This document shows positions 36,411-45,321 of a stretch of 64,000 nucleotides of DNA, in pieces; position 1 is the first letter of the stretch; every line of letters starts with the position of its first letter. The notes under the pieces were generated by a model. It worked only from the letters and a program-made list of their open reading frames with translations. It was not told where the DNA came from and did not search any database. The position numbers were made by a program, and so were the translations under genes. This DNA is from Pseudomonas taiwanensis DSM 21245 (lineage in GTDB: Bacteria; Pseudomonadota; Gammaproteobacteria; Pseudomonadales; Pseudomonadaceae), in contig NZ_AUEC01000020.1 of assembly GCF_000425785.1 (NCBI RefSeq), forward strand, positions 1 to 64,000, written 5' to 3'.

Positions 36411-39284
36411 ATGTCCCAGTCGCCATCCCTGCATCAACTGCAAGAGCTCAACCCTTTCCTGCGTCGCCACCTGGGGCCTGATGCCTCGGAGCAGCAGGCC
36501 ATGCTCACCACGTTGGGCGTTGCCAGCCGCAGTGAGCTGATCGAGCAGACTGTCCCCCCTGGAATCCGACTGAACCGTCCGCTCGACCTTCCGCCGGCCC
36601 TGGATGAACAGGCTGCACTGGCCAAGCTCGCTGGCTATGCCGAGCAGAACCAGGTATGGACCAGTCTGATCGGCATGGGCTATCACGGCACGGTCACGCC
36701 GACGGTGATCCTGCGAAACGTGTTGGAGAACCCCGGCTGGTACACCGCCTACACGCCCTATCAGCCGGAAATCGCCCAAGGCCGGCTGGAGGCGCTGTTG
36801 AACTTCCAGCAGATGATCATCGACCTGACCGGGCTGGCCCTGGCCAATGCGTCGTTGCTCGACGAGGCCACCGCTGCCGCCGAAGCCATGGCCTTGGCCA
36901 AGCGTGTGGCGCGCAGCAAGAGCAACGCGTTCTTCGCTGATGAGCATTGCCACCCGCAAACCCTCTCGGTGCTGAAAACCCGCGCCGAAGGGTTTGGCTT
37001 CGAGCTGATCGTGGACTGCGTGGATAACCTCGCCAAGCACTCGGTATTCGGCGCGCTGCTGCAATACCCGGATACCCACGGCGAGGTGCGCGACTTGCGT
37101 CCGCTGGTCGACCAGCTCCACAGCCAGCAGGCATTGGCCTGTGTAGCGGCCGACCTGTTGAGCCTGGTGGTGCTGGCACCGCCCGGCGAGTGGGGTGCGG
37201 ACGTAGTGCTGGGTTCGACCCAGCGCTTTGGCGTGCCCATGGGCTACGGCGGCCCCCATGCGGCCTATTTCGCCTGCCGCGATGATTACAAGCGCGCCAT
37301 GCCGGGGCGCATCATCGGTGTCTCCCGCGATGCCCGCGGCAACACCGCGCTGCGCATGGCGCTGCAGACCCGCGAGCAGCACATTCGCCGTGAGAAGGCC
37401 AACTCCAACATCTGCACGGCCCAGGTGCTGCTGGCCAACATCGCCGGTTTCTATGCCGTCTACCACGGCCCGGAAGGCCTGCAGCGCATCGCCCAGCGGG
37501 TCCATCGGTTGACGTTTATCCTGGCAGCAGGGCTTGAGGCCAAGGGTATAAAGCGCCTCAACCAGCATTTCTTCGACACCCTTACACTGGATGTCGGTGG
37601 CGCCCAGGCCGCGATCATCGAAAGTGCCGAACATGCCCGGATCAACCTGCGAATTCTTGGACGCGGGCACCTGGGCGTGAGCCTGGACGAGACCTGCAAC
37701 GAAGCGACGGTACTGCGGCTGTTCGACATCTTCCTCGGTGTGGACCATGGCCTGGACATCGCTGAACTCGACAAGCATGCCTTGCCCGAGGGTATTCCTG
37801 CCGCGTTGGTACGGCGCACGCCCTTGCTCGCTCACCCGGTGTTCAACCTGCACCACAGCGAGACCGAGATGTTGCGTTACCTCAAGCACCTGGAGAACAA
37901 GGACCTGGCGCTGAACCAGTCGATGATCCCACTGGGCTCATGCACCATGAAGCTCAACGCCACCAGCGAGATGATTCCCATCACCTGGCCGGGCTTTGCC
38001 AACATCCACCCCTTCGCGCCGGCCGCCCAGGTGACGGGCTACAAGGCGATGATCGACGAGCTGGAGGCTTGGTTGTGCGCCATTACCGGCTTCGACGCCA
38101 TCTGCATGCAGCCCAACTCGGGCGCCCAGGGTGAATATGCCGGGCTCATGGCCATCACCCGATATCATCACAGCCGTCATCAGCCCCACCGCACCTTGTG
38201 CCTGATACCCTCATCGGCCCACGGCACCAACCCGGCTTCGGCGCAGATGGCGGGGATGGAGGTGGTGATCGTCGAATGCGATGACGAGGGCAACGTCGAC
38301 CTCGACGACCTCAAGGCCAAAGCCCGAGCGGCTGGCGACCGGCTGTCCTGCCTGATGATCACCTACCCGTCCACCCATGGGGTGTACGAGGAGGGTATTC
38401 GCGAGATTTGCGACGTGATCCACCAGCACGGCGGCCAGGTGTACATGGATGGCGCCAACCTCAATGCCCAGGTTGGCCTGACCAGGCCGGCGGACATCGG
38501 CGCAGACGTTTCGCACATGAACCTGCACAAGACGTTTTGCATTCCCCACGGCGGGGGTGGCCCAGGCATGGGGCCAATTGGGATTCGCGCCCACCTCAAG
38601 CCGTTCGTCGCCAGCCACCCGGTAGTGCCGGTGCCTGGGCTGGACCCGAACAACAGCGCGGTCAGCGCCGCGCCGTGGGGCAGCGCGAGCATCTTGCCGA
38701 TCAGCTGGATGTACATCGCCATGATGGGCCCGCAGCTGGCTGACGCCAGCGAGGTGGCGATCCTCTCGGCGAACTATTTGGCCAGCCAGCTGAGTGGCGC
38801 GTTCCCCGTGCTGTATCGCGGCCGCAACCAGCGGGTGGCGCACGAATGCATTCTCGACCTGCGCCCGCTCAAGGCGCAGACCGGCATCACCGAGGAAGAC
38901 GTGGCCAAGCGCCTGATGGACTACGGTTTCCATGCCCCGACCATGTCGTTCCCGGTGCCTGGCACGTTGATGGTGGAGCCGACCGAAAGCGAGTCGAAGG
39001 CGGAGCTGGATCGCTTTGTCGATGCCATGCTGGCAATTCGCGCCGAGATCGGCGAGGTGCAGGAGGGTAATTGGCCGGCGGAGGACAACCCGCTCAAGCA
39101 CGCGCCGCATACGCTGGCTGATGTCCTCGCACCGTGGAATCGGCCGTACAGCCTGGAGCAAGGCGTCGCCCCCAGTGGCCACGTTCGCCAGCACAAGTAT
39201 TGGCCAGCGGTGAACCGGGTCGACAATGTCTATGGGGACAGGAATCTGTTCTGTGCGTGTGTGCCGGTGGAGGCCTACCGCTGA
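36411..39284 (+). CDS. gcvP: Glycine dehydrogenase (decarboxylating), P protein
   Basis: The 957-residue protein is a single-chain P protein that decarboxylates glycine on PLP and passes the aminomethyl group to H protein. The PLP lysine is Lys707 in [19 protein letters not shown]; the N-terminal half ([47 protein letters not shown]) and C-terminal half are both complete. Length matches gcvP1-type proteins of Pseudomonas. Start ATG 36411 with GAGAG 7 nt upstream. It is convergent with the DUF2388 gene, separated by a hairpin. Confidence 0.97.
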   Translation: MSQSPSLHQLQELNPFLRRHLGPDASEQQAMLTTLGVASRSELIEQTVPPGIRLNRPLDLPPALDEQAALAKLAGYAEQNQVWTSLIGMGYHGTVTPTVILRNVLENPGWYTAYTPYQPEIAQGRLEALLNFQQMIIDLTGLALANASLLDEATAAAEAMALAKRVARSKSNAFFADEHCHPQTLSVLKTRAEGFGFELIVDCVDNLAKHSVFGALLQYPDTHGEVRDLRPLVDQLHSQQALACVAADLLSLVVLAPPGEWGADVVLGSTQRFGVPMGYGGPHAAYFACRDDYKRAMPGRIIGVSRDARGNTALRMALQTREQHIRREKANSNICTAQVLLANIAGFYAVYHGPEGLQRIAQRVHRLTFILAAGLEAKGIKRLNQHFFDTLTLDVGGAQAAIIESAEHARINLRILGRGHLGVSLDETCNEATVLRLFDIFLGVDHGLDIAELDKHALPEGIPAALVRRTPLLAHPVFNLHHSETEMLRYLKHLENKDLALNQSMIPLGSCTMKLNATSEMIPITWPGFANIHPFAPAAQVTGYKAMIDELEAWLCAITGFDAICMQPNSGAQGEYAGLMAITRYHHSRHQPHRTLCLIPSSAHGTNPASAQMAGMEVVIVECDDEGNVDLDDLKAKARAAGDRLSCLMITYPSTHGVYEEGIREICDVIHQHGGQVYMDGANLNAQVGLTRPADIGADVSHMNLHKTFCIPHGGGGPGMGPIGIRAHLKPFVASHPVVPVPGLDPNNSAVSAAPWGSASILPISWMYIAMMGPQLADASEVAILSANYLASQLSGAFPVLYRGRNQRVAHECILDLRPLKAQTGITEEDVAKRLMDYGFHAPTMSFPVPGTLMVEPTESESKAELDRFVDAMLAIRAEIGEVQEGNWPAEDNPLKHAPHTLADVLAPWNRPYSLEQGVAPSGHVRQHKYWPAVNRVDNVYGDRNLFCACVPVEAYR

Positions 39285-39289
39285 GAGAA

Positions 39290-39308
39290 GGGGCTGCGTT
39301 GCAGCCCC
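39290..39308. terminator. Short hairpin between gcvP and the DUF2388 gene
   Basis: GGGGCTGC-gtt-GCAGCCCC, an 8-bp stem with a 3-nt loop, begins 6 nt after the gcvP stop and lies 7 nt from the end of the convergent gene. It has no clear T-run; it may serve both transcripts. Confidence 0.6.
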
Positions 39309-39314
39309 CCACGC

Positions 39315-39629
39315 TTACTCGGCTACTGCATTCTTGGCAAGAATGGCATTGGCCAGTTCCATGTCGCTGGCTTCAATCCCTGGGTTCTCGGCGCGTACCT
39401 GGTGCAGGGCTGCCTCCAGGAAAGGTCCGCGAATGGCGCCTTCACTGGCGACGAAGCTGCCGGCATCATCCTGTGCCGCCAATACCAGCTTGTGATCTCT
39501 GGACGTCAGGTAGCTCGACGCTGTGGTCGCACCTGTCGTCATGAGGTTACGCAAGAACTCATCGGCCATGGCGGAGCCAATCGGCAGCGACAGCAAGGCA
39601 GCAGCTGCGATGGCGGTTTTGAGACGCAT
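39315..39629 (-). CDS. DUF2388 exported protein
   Basis: The 104-residue protein has a signal peptide (about 1-23, ending GSAMA) and a small domain typical of the Pseudomonas DUF2388 family: TTGATTASSYLTSRDHKLVLAAQDDAGSFVASEGAIRGPFLEAALHQVRAENP. Members are small periplasmic proteins of unknown function, often present in several copies per genome. I chose ATG 39629, just before the signal peptide. It is a single gene. Confidence 0.86.
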   Translation of the reverse strand: MRLKTAIAAAALLSLPIGSAMADEFLRNLMTTGATTASSYLTSRDHKLVLAAQDDAGSFVASEGAIRGPFLEAALHQVRAENPGIEASDMELANAILAKNAVAE

Positions 39630-39719
39630 GATGAAACACCTCAAAGGGTGGGGGTTGAAGATGCCCGCTTTGATCCTGCCGCACTGACGCAAGTTCCTTG
39701 AATACAAGGCTTTTTTTGC

Positions 39720-41405
39720 TCAGGTGCAGACCCTCAGGACCTCCTCGAGGCTGGTCAGACCCAGCGCCACTTTCGCTTCCCCGCAGCTTCGAAGATCCTT
39801 TAGTCCATCCTCCCTGGCCTGGTCACGCAATGCTGCAAGGTCGGTGCCCGGGCTTATCCGCGCGCGAAGCTCGTCGCTTGGGGTCAGCAGCTCGAAAAGA
39901 CCGGTTCGGCCTTGGAAACCAGTGCCACGGCAGCGGCGGCATGGCTGGCCTTCTCCCATCGTCGGACGTCCATTGCACTCGTCGCACAAGGTGCGCACCA
40001 GACGCTGGGCCATGACGCCGATAAGGGTTGCCTTGATCAGGTAATCGGCGACGCCCAGCTCTTGCAGCCGAGTGATGGCGCTACAGGCGTCGTTGGTGTG
40101 TAACGTGGACAGCACCAGATGCCCGGTCAAGGCCGCCTGAACCGCCACCAGCGCCGTTTCGCGGTCGCGAATTTCACCGATCATGATGATATCCGGGTCT
40201 TGGCGCAGCAGGGCGCGGGCGCCGTTGGCGAAGCTCAGGTCAAGGCTTGGTTGGACTTGCAACTGGTTGAACGCAGGCTCCAGGCGCTCGACAGGGTCTT
40301 CGATGGTGCACAGGTTGACCTCGGGCGTGGCCAGCGACTTAAGGCTCGCGTACAGGGTGCTGGTCTTGCCGGAGCCGGTGGGTCCGGTGACCAGGATGAT
40401 GCCCTGTCGTCGACGCAACAGTGCTTGCCACAGGGCAAGCTGTTCGCCTTCAAGACCCAGGCTGTCGAAGCGCTCATGCAATTGCTGCGGGTCGAACAGG
40501 CGCAGCACCAGTTTTTCGCCAAACGGGGTAGGGAGGGACGAAAGGCGCAGCTCGACTTCTTCGCCGCCAGGCAGACGGCTCTTAAGTCGACCATCCTGAG
40601 GCCGGCGTTTTTCCGCGACATCCATGCGCCCTAGGTGCTTGAGGCGGCTGACGACCGCCAGGGTCACGCCGGCAGGGAAGGCATAGACCGTGTGCAGCAG
40701 GCCGTCGATGCGGTAGCGCAGTCGGCCCTGGTCGCGGCGGGGCTCCAGGTGGATGTCACTGGCCCGTTGTTCGACGGCGTACTGCAGCAGCCAATCGACG
40801 ATGTGCACGATATGGGCATCGTCAGCCGAGGCTTCGGCCTGGCGCTTGCCCAGCTCCAGCAACTGCTCCAGGTCGCCCAGGCTGGCCGATTGCTGATGCT
40901 GCGCGCCCTTTACCGAATGGGCCAGGCGAAAGAGCGACTGGCCTAGCTGGCGGAGTTGCACCGGGTTGGCCAGCACGCGGCGAATGGGTTTACCCAGGCT
41001 GCGCGCCAGGTCGGCCTGCCAACTGTCCTGAAAAGGTTGGGCGCTGGCGACGGTGACGCGCTGGGCATCGGCGTGCACGACCAGGATGCCATGGCGTTGA
41101 GCGAATGCTGGGGAAACCAGACCCGTGACCTGGGACAGGTCGAGCTGCATGGGGTCGATTTGCATGTAGGGCTGGCCGACCTTGTTCGCAAGCCATTGGC
41201 AGAGGCGGTCCAGATCAAGGCGTTGGCCTGGCTGCTGGCGATCTTGCAGGCCACAGGCGGCGATTTGTTCCAACGGATGGCGGGCGGGTTGGGTGGCGGC
41301 GTGCCTAAGCACCTGCAGGGTGTCGTTGGCGTGCAGGTGCTGGTCGGTGAGCAGGGCTTCGAGCACGCGCCTGAGGTCGAGTGCCGGATTGTCTTGGGTA
41401 TGCAT
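39720..41405 (-). CDS. GspE/PilB-type secretion ATPase (orphan)
   Basis: The 561-residue protein is a type II secretion/type IV pilus assembly ATPase: an N-terminal GspE_N/MshEN-like domain (about 60-160), then HIVDWLLQYAVEQRASDIHLEP, Walker A GPTGSGKTSTLYA (about 330-342), the Asp box TIEDPVE, Walker B DPDIIMIGEIRDRETALVAVQAALTGHL with His box LSTLHTND, and a zinc-binding CxxC...CxxC element (CDEC, CRRC). All motifs for ATP hydrolysis are intact. No pilin, secretin or other secretion gene is nearby, so it probably energises an apparatus encoded elsewhere. Confidence 0.9.
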   Translation of the reverse strand: MHTQDNPALDLRRVLEALLTDQHLHANDTLQVLRHAATQPARHPLEQIAACGLQDRQQPGQRLDLDRLCQWLANKVGQPYMQIDPMQLDLSQVTGLVSPAFAQRHGILVVHADAQRVTVASAQPFQDSWQADLARSLGKPIRRVLANPVQLRQLGQSLFRLAHSVKGAQHQQSASLGDLEQLLELGKRQAEASADDAHIVHIVDWLLQYAVEQRASDIHLEPRRDQGRLRYRIDGLLHTVYAFPAGVTLAVVSRLKHLGRMDVAEKRRPQDGRLKSRLPGGEEVELRLSSLPTPFGEKLVLRLFDPQQLHERFDSLGLEGEQLALWQALLRRRQGIILVTGPTGSGKTSTLYASLKSLATPEVNLCTIEDPVERLEPAFNQLQVQPSLDLSFANGARALLRQDPDIIMIGEIRDRETALVAVQAALTGHLVLSTLHTNDACSAITRLQELGVADYLIKATLIGVMAQRLVRTLCDECNGRPTMGEGQPCRRCRGTGFQGRTGLFELLTPSDELRARISPGTDLAALRDQAREDGLKDLRSCGEAKVALGLTSLEEVLRVCT

Positions 41406-41527
41406 GGAGGCGTCCGTGCCTGATGGAGGTGCTGCTCAGGCTAGCCGGGCGGGGGGAGGTTGCCGAACATGAAGGGTTTCTGGATCTTGCAGGGCCTGTC
41501 ACTGCCCGGTCATTGGCGAGACGGCGC

Positions 41528-41839
41528 TTACAGTGATCGTGACGACCTGACGAGCCACTGCTGGTTGGTCAGGCTCACCTCACCCACACACACCAGGTTA
41601 CGCAGTTTTTGCGCTATCACCTCGGCCCGGTGCCAGCTCAGTCCACCGATGCCCACCTCGATATTCAACCAGTCATCCTGCTGGCTGACCTGCACGCTGT
41701 GTGGCGTGAGGAACTGCAGGGCAAACAGGTTGAGTACCCGGCACAGGCTGTCGGGTTCGGCCTCGGCCTGCAGGCGATAGTTGACGGTGCTGTGGGCGTT
41801 GTTGGCCGCCCAGACGTCGGTACGGGGCTGTGCGTTCAT
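41528..41839 (-). CDS. Small ACT-like domain protein
   Basis: The 103-residue protein has a beta-alpha-beta-beta-alpha-beta pattern: TVNYRLQAEAEPDSLCRVLNLF, then PHSVQVSQQDDWLNIEVGIGG, then AEVIAQKLRNLVCVGEVSL. This pattern, including the DSLCRVL helix start and the final NLVxVxxV strand, resembles the small ACT regulatory domains of IlvM/IlvN-type subunits. No catalytic subunit is adjacent. It is divergent from an Lrp-family regulator and could bind an amino acid, but that is inference. ATG 41839 follows GGAGAACAGC on its strand. Confidence 0.7.
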   Translation of the reverse strand: MNAQPRTDVWAANNAHSTVNYRLQAEAEPDSLCRVLNLFALQFLTPHSVQVSQQDDWLNIEVGIGGLSWHRAEVIAQKLRNLVCVGEVSLTNQQWLVRSSRSL

Positions 41840-41896
41840 GCTGTTCTCCGCAAGAGTGGGAAGAATTCTTGCACGTTTCCAAAGGCATTTTTTCGC

Positions 41897-41938
41897 TATG
41901 ATGGGTGGATTTCGCCGTTGAGGCGAATTGATCAATTC
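41897..41938 (+). promoter_or_regulatory. Promoter and overlapping palindromes before the Lrp-family gene
   Basis: A -10-like TATGAT (41897-41902) is followed by TTCGCC-gttga-GGCGAA (41911-41927) and the perfect 14-nt palindrome GAATTGATCAATTC (41925-41938), which share the bases GAA. Being downstream of the -10 and 28 nt before the gene, they are good candidates for autoregulation by the Lrp-type protein. Confidence 0.55.
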
Positions 41939-41965
41939 AAAAACCACTCTATGAGAGAATTAAAA

Positions 41966-42436
41966 ATGCATGGCGAGCTGGACGCCTACGATCGACGCAT
42001 TCTTGAGCTGCTGCAGGAGGACGCCTCGCTGTCCAGCGCACAGATCGCCGAGCGTGTCGGGCTTTCGCAATCGCCGTGCTGGCGTCGCATTCAGCGCCTG
42101 AAGGAGGAGGGGGTGATTCGGGGCCAGGTGACCTTGCTCGATCGCAAGAAAGTCGGGCTCAACACGCAGATTTTCGCCGAGGTGAAACTCAACGCTCACG
42201 GGCGCTCCAACTTTACCGAGTTCACCGAGGCGATTCGCGGCTTTCCGGAAGTGCTGGAGTGTTATGTGCTGATGGGGTCGGTGGACTTTCTGTTGCGCAT
42301 CGTCACGCCGGACATCGAAGCCTACGAACGGTTTTTCTTCGAGAAGCTGTCGAATGTGCCGGGGATCCAGGAGGTCAATTCGATCGTGGCCTTGTCCGAG
42401 ATCAAGTCCACGACCAGCCTGCCGCTGGCGCGTTGA
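41966..42436 (+). CDS. Lrp/AsnC family transcriptional regulator
   Basis: The 156-residue protein has the Lrp layout: N-terminal HTH (LDAYDRRILELLQEDASLSSAQIAERVGLSQSPCWRRIQRLKEEGVI) and a C-terminal RAM/ACT-like ligand domain (FTEAIRGFPEVLECYVLMGSVDFLLRIVTPDIEAYERFF). Lrp-type proteins form octamers and sense amino acids. I chose ATG 41966 because GAGAG lies about 7 nt upstream; ATG 41951 has no such site. The target is unknown; candidates are itself and the divergent ACT-like gene. Confidence 0.9.
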   Translation: MHGELDAYDRRILELLQEDASLSSAQIAERVGLSQSPCWRRIQRLKEEGVIRGQVTLLDRKKVGLNTQIFAEVKLNAHGRSNFTEFTEAIRGFPEVLECYVLMGSVDFLLRIVTPDIEAYERFFFEKLSNVPGIQEVNSIVALSEIKSTTSLPLAR

Positions 42437-42505
42437 GTGACTGCGATGATCCGCAAATCATCGCAGCCCCTGCAGGAGCGGCTAGCCGGCGGGGTTTACG
42501 CTGAC

Positions 42506-43873
42506 TCAAGCCTTGATCAGATACTTCCAACCGCGGCTCTGATCCACCGCGCGGGCCTGCTCGATGCGCGCTTCGAGCAGCTCATCGGACAGGGGTTGTT
42601 CGGCCAGCTCGTGCAGTTTCTTCAGGTCGCCATACAGGCGGTCCATCTGCGGCGCTTCGAGCACCTGGCGTGCGTGGTGCAGCCAGGCCAGCAGCTGTTC
42701 GAGACGCGGCAACTGCTCGGCCAGGTCTTCTGGGCGCTGAGTGTAGAGCGGCAGCTTCAGGGCGCGGCCTTCCTCGCCCAGCAGGTGGCCCAGCCAGCTG
42801 GCCAGTTGCGCCTTGCCCTGGCGCTCGCCACGGCCTTTACGATCCAGAGTCCAACTACGGGCTAGCAGCCAGCGAGACGTTTCCAGCGAGAACTGGCCCC
42901 AACGGATGTCTTCCAGCTCTTCGGCGAACTGCTCGGGCGCGGCGCGGCGGATGTCTTCGTCATCGTTGCCGGCCTGAACCAGCGGGCGCCAGTCTTCCAG
43001 CAGTGCGTCCAGGCGGGTGCGCAGGGCGCGAGTAGTCGGGCGTGGTGCGGCCTGGCCCAGGCTGCTGGTCAGGGCGCGCAGTTCGCTGAGGCACAGGACC
43101 CATTCCTGCAACAAGCGCCAGTGACCGTTGTGGCGGTATTGCTCAGCCAGGCGCTGGCTGCTGCCCAGCAGTTGCCAGGCGAGTGCGGCGTAGGCATCGT
43201 CCACGGCCATTTCGGCGTCCAGCTCGGTGTGGGGCAGGCCCAACTCGTAGCTGTCGGGATCCAGCAGGCGGTAGCCGCGCTCGGCCTTGCTGATGTCGCA
43301 GGGCATCAGTGGCAGGCTGGCGGCCAGCTCGGCGGCAAGTTCGAGCAATGCCTCCGGGGCACCTTCGCGCAGTTCGAGTTCCAGCTCGCAGATCTCTTCC
43401 TTGCGTTTGCCGGCGATCACGAAGCCCTGGTCCAGCGCGGCTTCGATCACCACCTTGCTCTTGCCCCGACCCCAGGCGATTTCAGCGTATTCGCGGGTGA
43501 AGTCGGTGGTGAACAGCGGCTTGATGGTTTTCTTGTCCAGGTCGGCCAGTTGCTCGGGCCAGCAGGTGGCGTCGAGCTTTTTCAGGTCCAGCTTGACCTT
43601 GTCCAGCTGCCATTCGAATTCGTTGCGCTCGGACAGGCCGGCAACGCTTTGGCCACGGCACTTGAGGGTCTGGATGATCACATCGCCGTCACGGCGCAGG
43701 CGCAGGGCGACGCGGGCAGCCGAGAGGTCGCGCTCGGGGGTATCGAAGTACTGGTTGAGCAGCTCGCGGGTCTGCCAGCCGGACTTGTTGCGCTTCTTCA
43801 GCAGGGGGTGCTCGCGCAGGGCGGCAAGGGTCTCGCGGCTGGCGCGGAGCTTGAGTTCGGTTTCTTTGTGCAT
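42506..43873 (-). CDS. CYTH-CHAD inorganic triphosphatase
   Basis: The 455-residue protein combines an N-terminal CYTH domain (ExExK motif ETELK at residues 4-8, further basic and acidic strand residues such as LRLRRDGDVIIQTLK) with a C-terminal CHAD domain (about 230-455) of conserved histidines and arginines that binds polyphosphate. Similar proteins, such as YgiF of E. coli, hydrolyse tripolyphosphate. ATG 43873 starts directly at the CYTH motif. It is divergent from argE; there is no direct neighbour relationship with ppk/ppx, which lie 27 kb away. Confidence 0.92.
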   Translation of the reverse strand: MHKETELKLRASRETLAALREHPLLKKRNKSGWQTRELLNQYFDTPERDLSAARVALRLRRDGDVIIQTLKCRGQSVAGLSERNEFEWQLDKVKLDLKKLDATCWPEQLADLDKKTIKPLFTTDFTREYAEIAWGRGKSKVVIEAALDQGFVIAGKRKEEICELELELREGAPEALLELAAELAASLPLMPCDISKAERGYRLLDPDSYELGLPHTELDAEMAVDDAYAALAWQLLGSSQRLAEQYRHNGHWRLLQEWVLCLSELRALTSSLGQAAPRPTTRALRTRLDALLEDWRPLVQAGNDDEDIRRAAPEQFAEELEDIRWGQFSLETSRWLLARSWTLDRKGRGERQGKAQLASWLGHLLGEEGRALKLPLYTQRPEDLAEQLPRLEQLLAWLHHARQVLEAPQMDRLYGDLKKLHELAEQPLSDELLEARIEQARAVDQSRGWKYLIKA

Positions 43874-43996
43874 CACAGGCTCGAAGGGAGGGGCGTGGTT
43901 GGCGGTGAGTCTACAGGAGTCGGCTGTGGACTGTTGAGTTTGCCAGGGCTTTGCCCTGCTTTGGCGACGCAAGGGGACTTCCACAGGGCCAGCGGG

Positions 43997-44027
43997 TTGC
44001 CCGCGAGCAGGAATGCGTTGCTATGAT
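43997..44027 (+). promoter_or_regulatory. Candidate argE promoter
   Basis: TTGCCC (43997-44002) and TATGAT (44022-44027; context GCTATGATGGG) are separated by 19 nt, 27 nt before the argE start. The -10 context is the same as that before trxA and the Lrp gene. Confidence 0.4.
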
Positions 44028-44053
44028 GGGCAACGCTTTCGAGGAGTATGCGC

Positions 44054-45196
44054 ATGCCGTTGCCGACGCTCAAAGACCAGTTCGCCGCCTTGGTTGCCGC
44101 GCCCTCGGTCAGTTGCACCCAGCCCGCGCTGGACCAGTCCAACCGCCAGGTCATCGACCTGCTGGCAGGCTGGTTGGCCGACCTGGGGTTCAAGTGCGAC
44201 ATTCAGCCAGTCAGCCCCGGCAAGTTCAACCTGTTGGCCAGTCGTGGCACCGGCCCTGGCGGCCTTGTACTGGCAGGTCACAGCGATACGGTGCCCTATG
44301 ACCCGCAGCTGTGGGCGAGTGATCCGCTCAAGCTGACCGAGGTCGATGGTCGCTGGGTCGGGCTTGGCAGTTGCGACATGAAGGGCTTTTTCGCCTTGGT
44401 GATCGAAGCGGTGCTGCCGTTGCTGGAGCACGACTTCAAGCAGCCGTTGCTGATCCTGGCCACCTGCGACGAAGAAAGCTCCATGTCTGGGGCCCGCGCC
44501 CTGGCAGAAGCCGGGCAGCCTCTTGGGCGTGCGGCGGTGATTGGCGAGCCCACGGGCCTGCGGCCGATTCGCATGCACAAGGGCATTCTCATGGACCGAA
44601 TCGACATCCTCGGGCGCAGCGGCCACTCCTCCGACCCAAGCCTGGGGCGCAGCGCCATGGAGGCCATGCATGCGGTCATGGGCGAGTTGATGGGCTTGCG
44701 CCGGCAATGGCAGGAAACCTACCGCAACCCGCAGTTCTCCGTACCGACACCGACCATGAACTTCGGCTGCATCCACGGTGGCGACAACCCTAACCGCATC
44801 TGTGGCCAGTGCGCGCTGGAGTTCGACCTGCGTCCTTTGCCTGGCATGGACGTGGAGCAGTTGCGCGCGGCCATCCGCGAGAAGTTGGTGCCGCTGGCTG
44901 AGCGCCATGAGGTGCGTATCGACTACGCGCCGCTGTTCCCGGAAGTGCCACCGTTCGAGCAGGCCGCCGATGCCGAGCTGGTACAGGTAGCCGAACGTCT
45001 GACCGGGCATCGCGCCGAAGCGGTGGCGTTCGGCACCGAAGCGCCTTATCTTCAGCAGCTGGGTTGCCAGACCATCGTGCTCGGCCCCGGTGACATCGCC
45101 TGTGCTCACCAGCCGGGCGAATACCTTGAAATGTCACGAATCGAGCCTACCGTGCGTCTATTGCGTGACCTGATCCGGCACTATTGCCTGAATTAA
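44054..45196 (+). CDS. argE: Acetylornithine deacetylase
   Basis: The 380-residue M20-family metalloenzyme removes the acetyl group from N-acetylornithine (linear arginine pathway). The zinc site region is LAGHSDTVPYD and GLGSCDMKGF, the catalytic glutamate pair is in CDEESSM, and EVPPFEQAADAEL and the C-terminal FGTEAPYLQQLGCQTIVLGPGDIACAHQPGEY complete the site. I chose ATG 44054 because GAGGAG (44041-44046) is 7 nt upstream; ATG 44048 is too close to it. argA follows on the same strand after 125 nt. Confidence 0.94.
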   Translation: MPLPTLKDQFAALVAAPSVSCTQPALDQSNRQVIDLLAGWLADLGFKCDIQPVSPGKFNLLASRGTGPGGLVLAGHSDTVPYDPQLWASDPLKLTEVDGRWVGLGSCDMKGFFALVIEAVLPLLEHDFKQPLLILATCDEESSMSGARALAEAGQPLGRAAVIGEPTGLRPIRMHKGILMDRIDILGRSGHSSDPSLGRSAMEAMHAVMGELMGLRRQWQETYRNPQFSVPTPTMNFGCIHGGDNPNRICGQCALEFDLRPLPGMDVEQLRAAIREKLVPLAERHEVRIDYAPLFPEVPPFEQAADAELVQVAERLTGHRAEAVAFGTEAPYLQQLGCQTIVLGPGDIACAHQPGEYLEMSRIEPTVRLLRDLIRHYCLN

Positions 45197-45321
45197 ACGT
45201 CAATCGAGCTGATTCGTTCTTGCCTAGAGGAGACCGCGCGTGACCGCAAGCCTGTTCCGACGATGATCCTGAACGCCGTGTGATCCACCGTTCTCCGTCC
45301 ACTTTATCCACAGGCCCTGTC

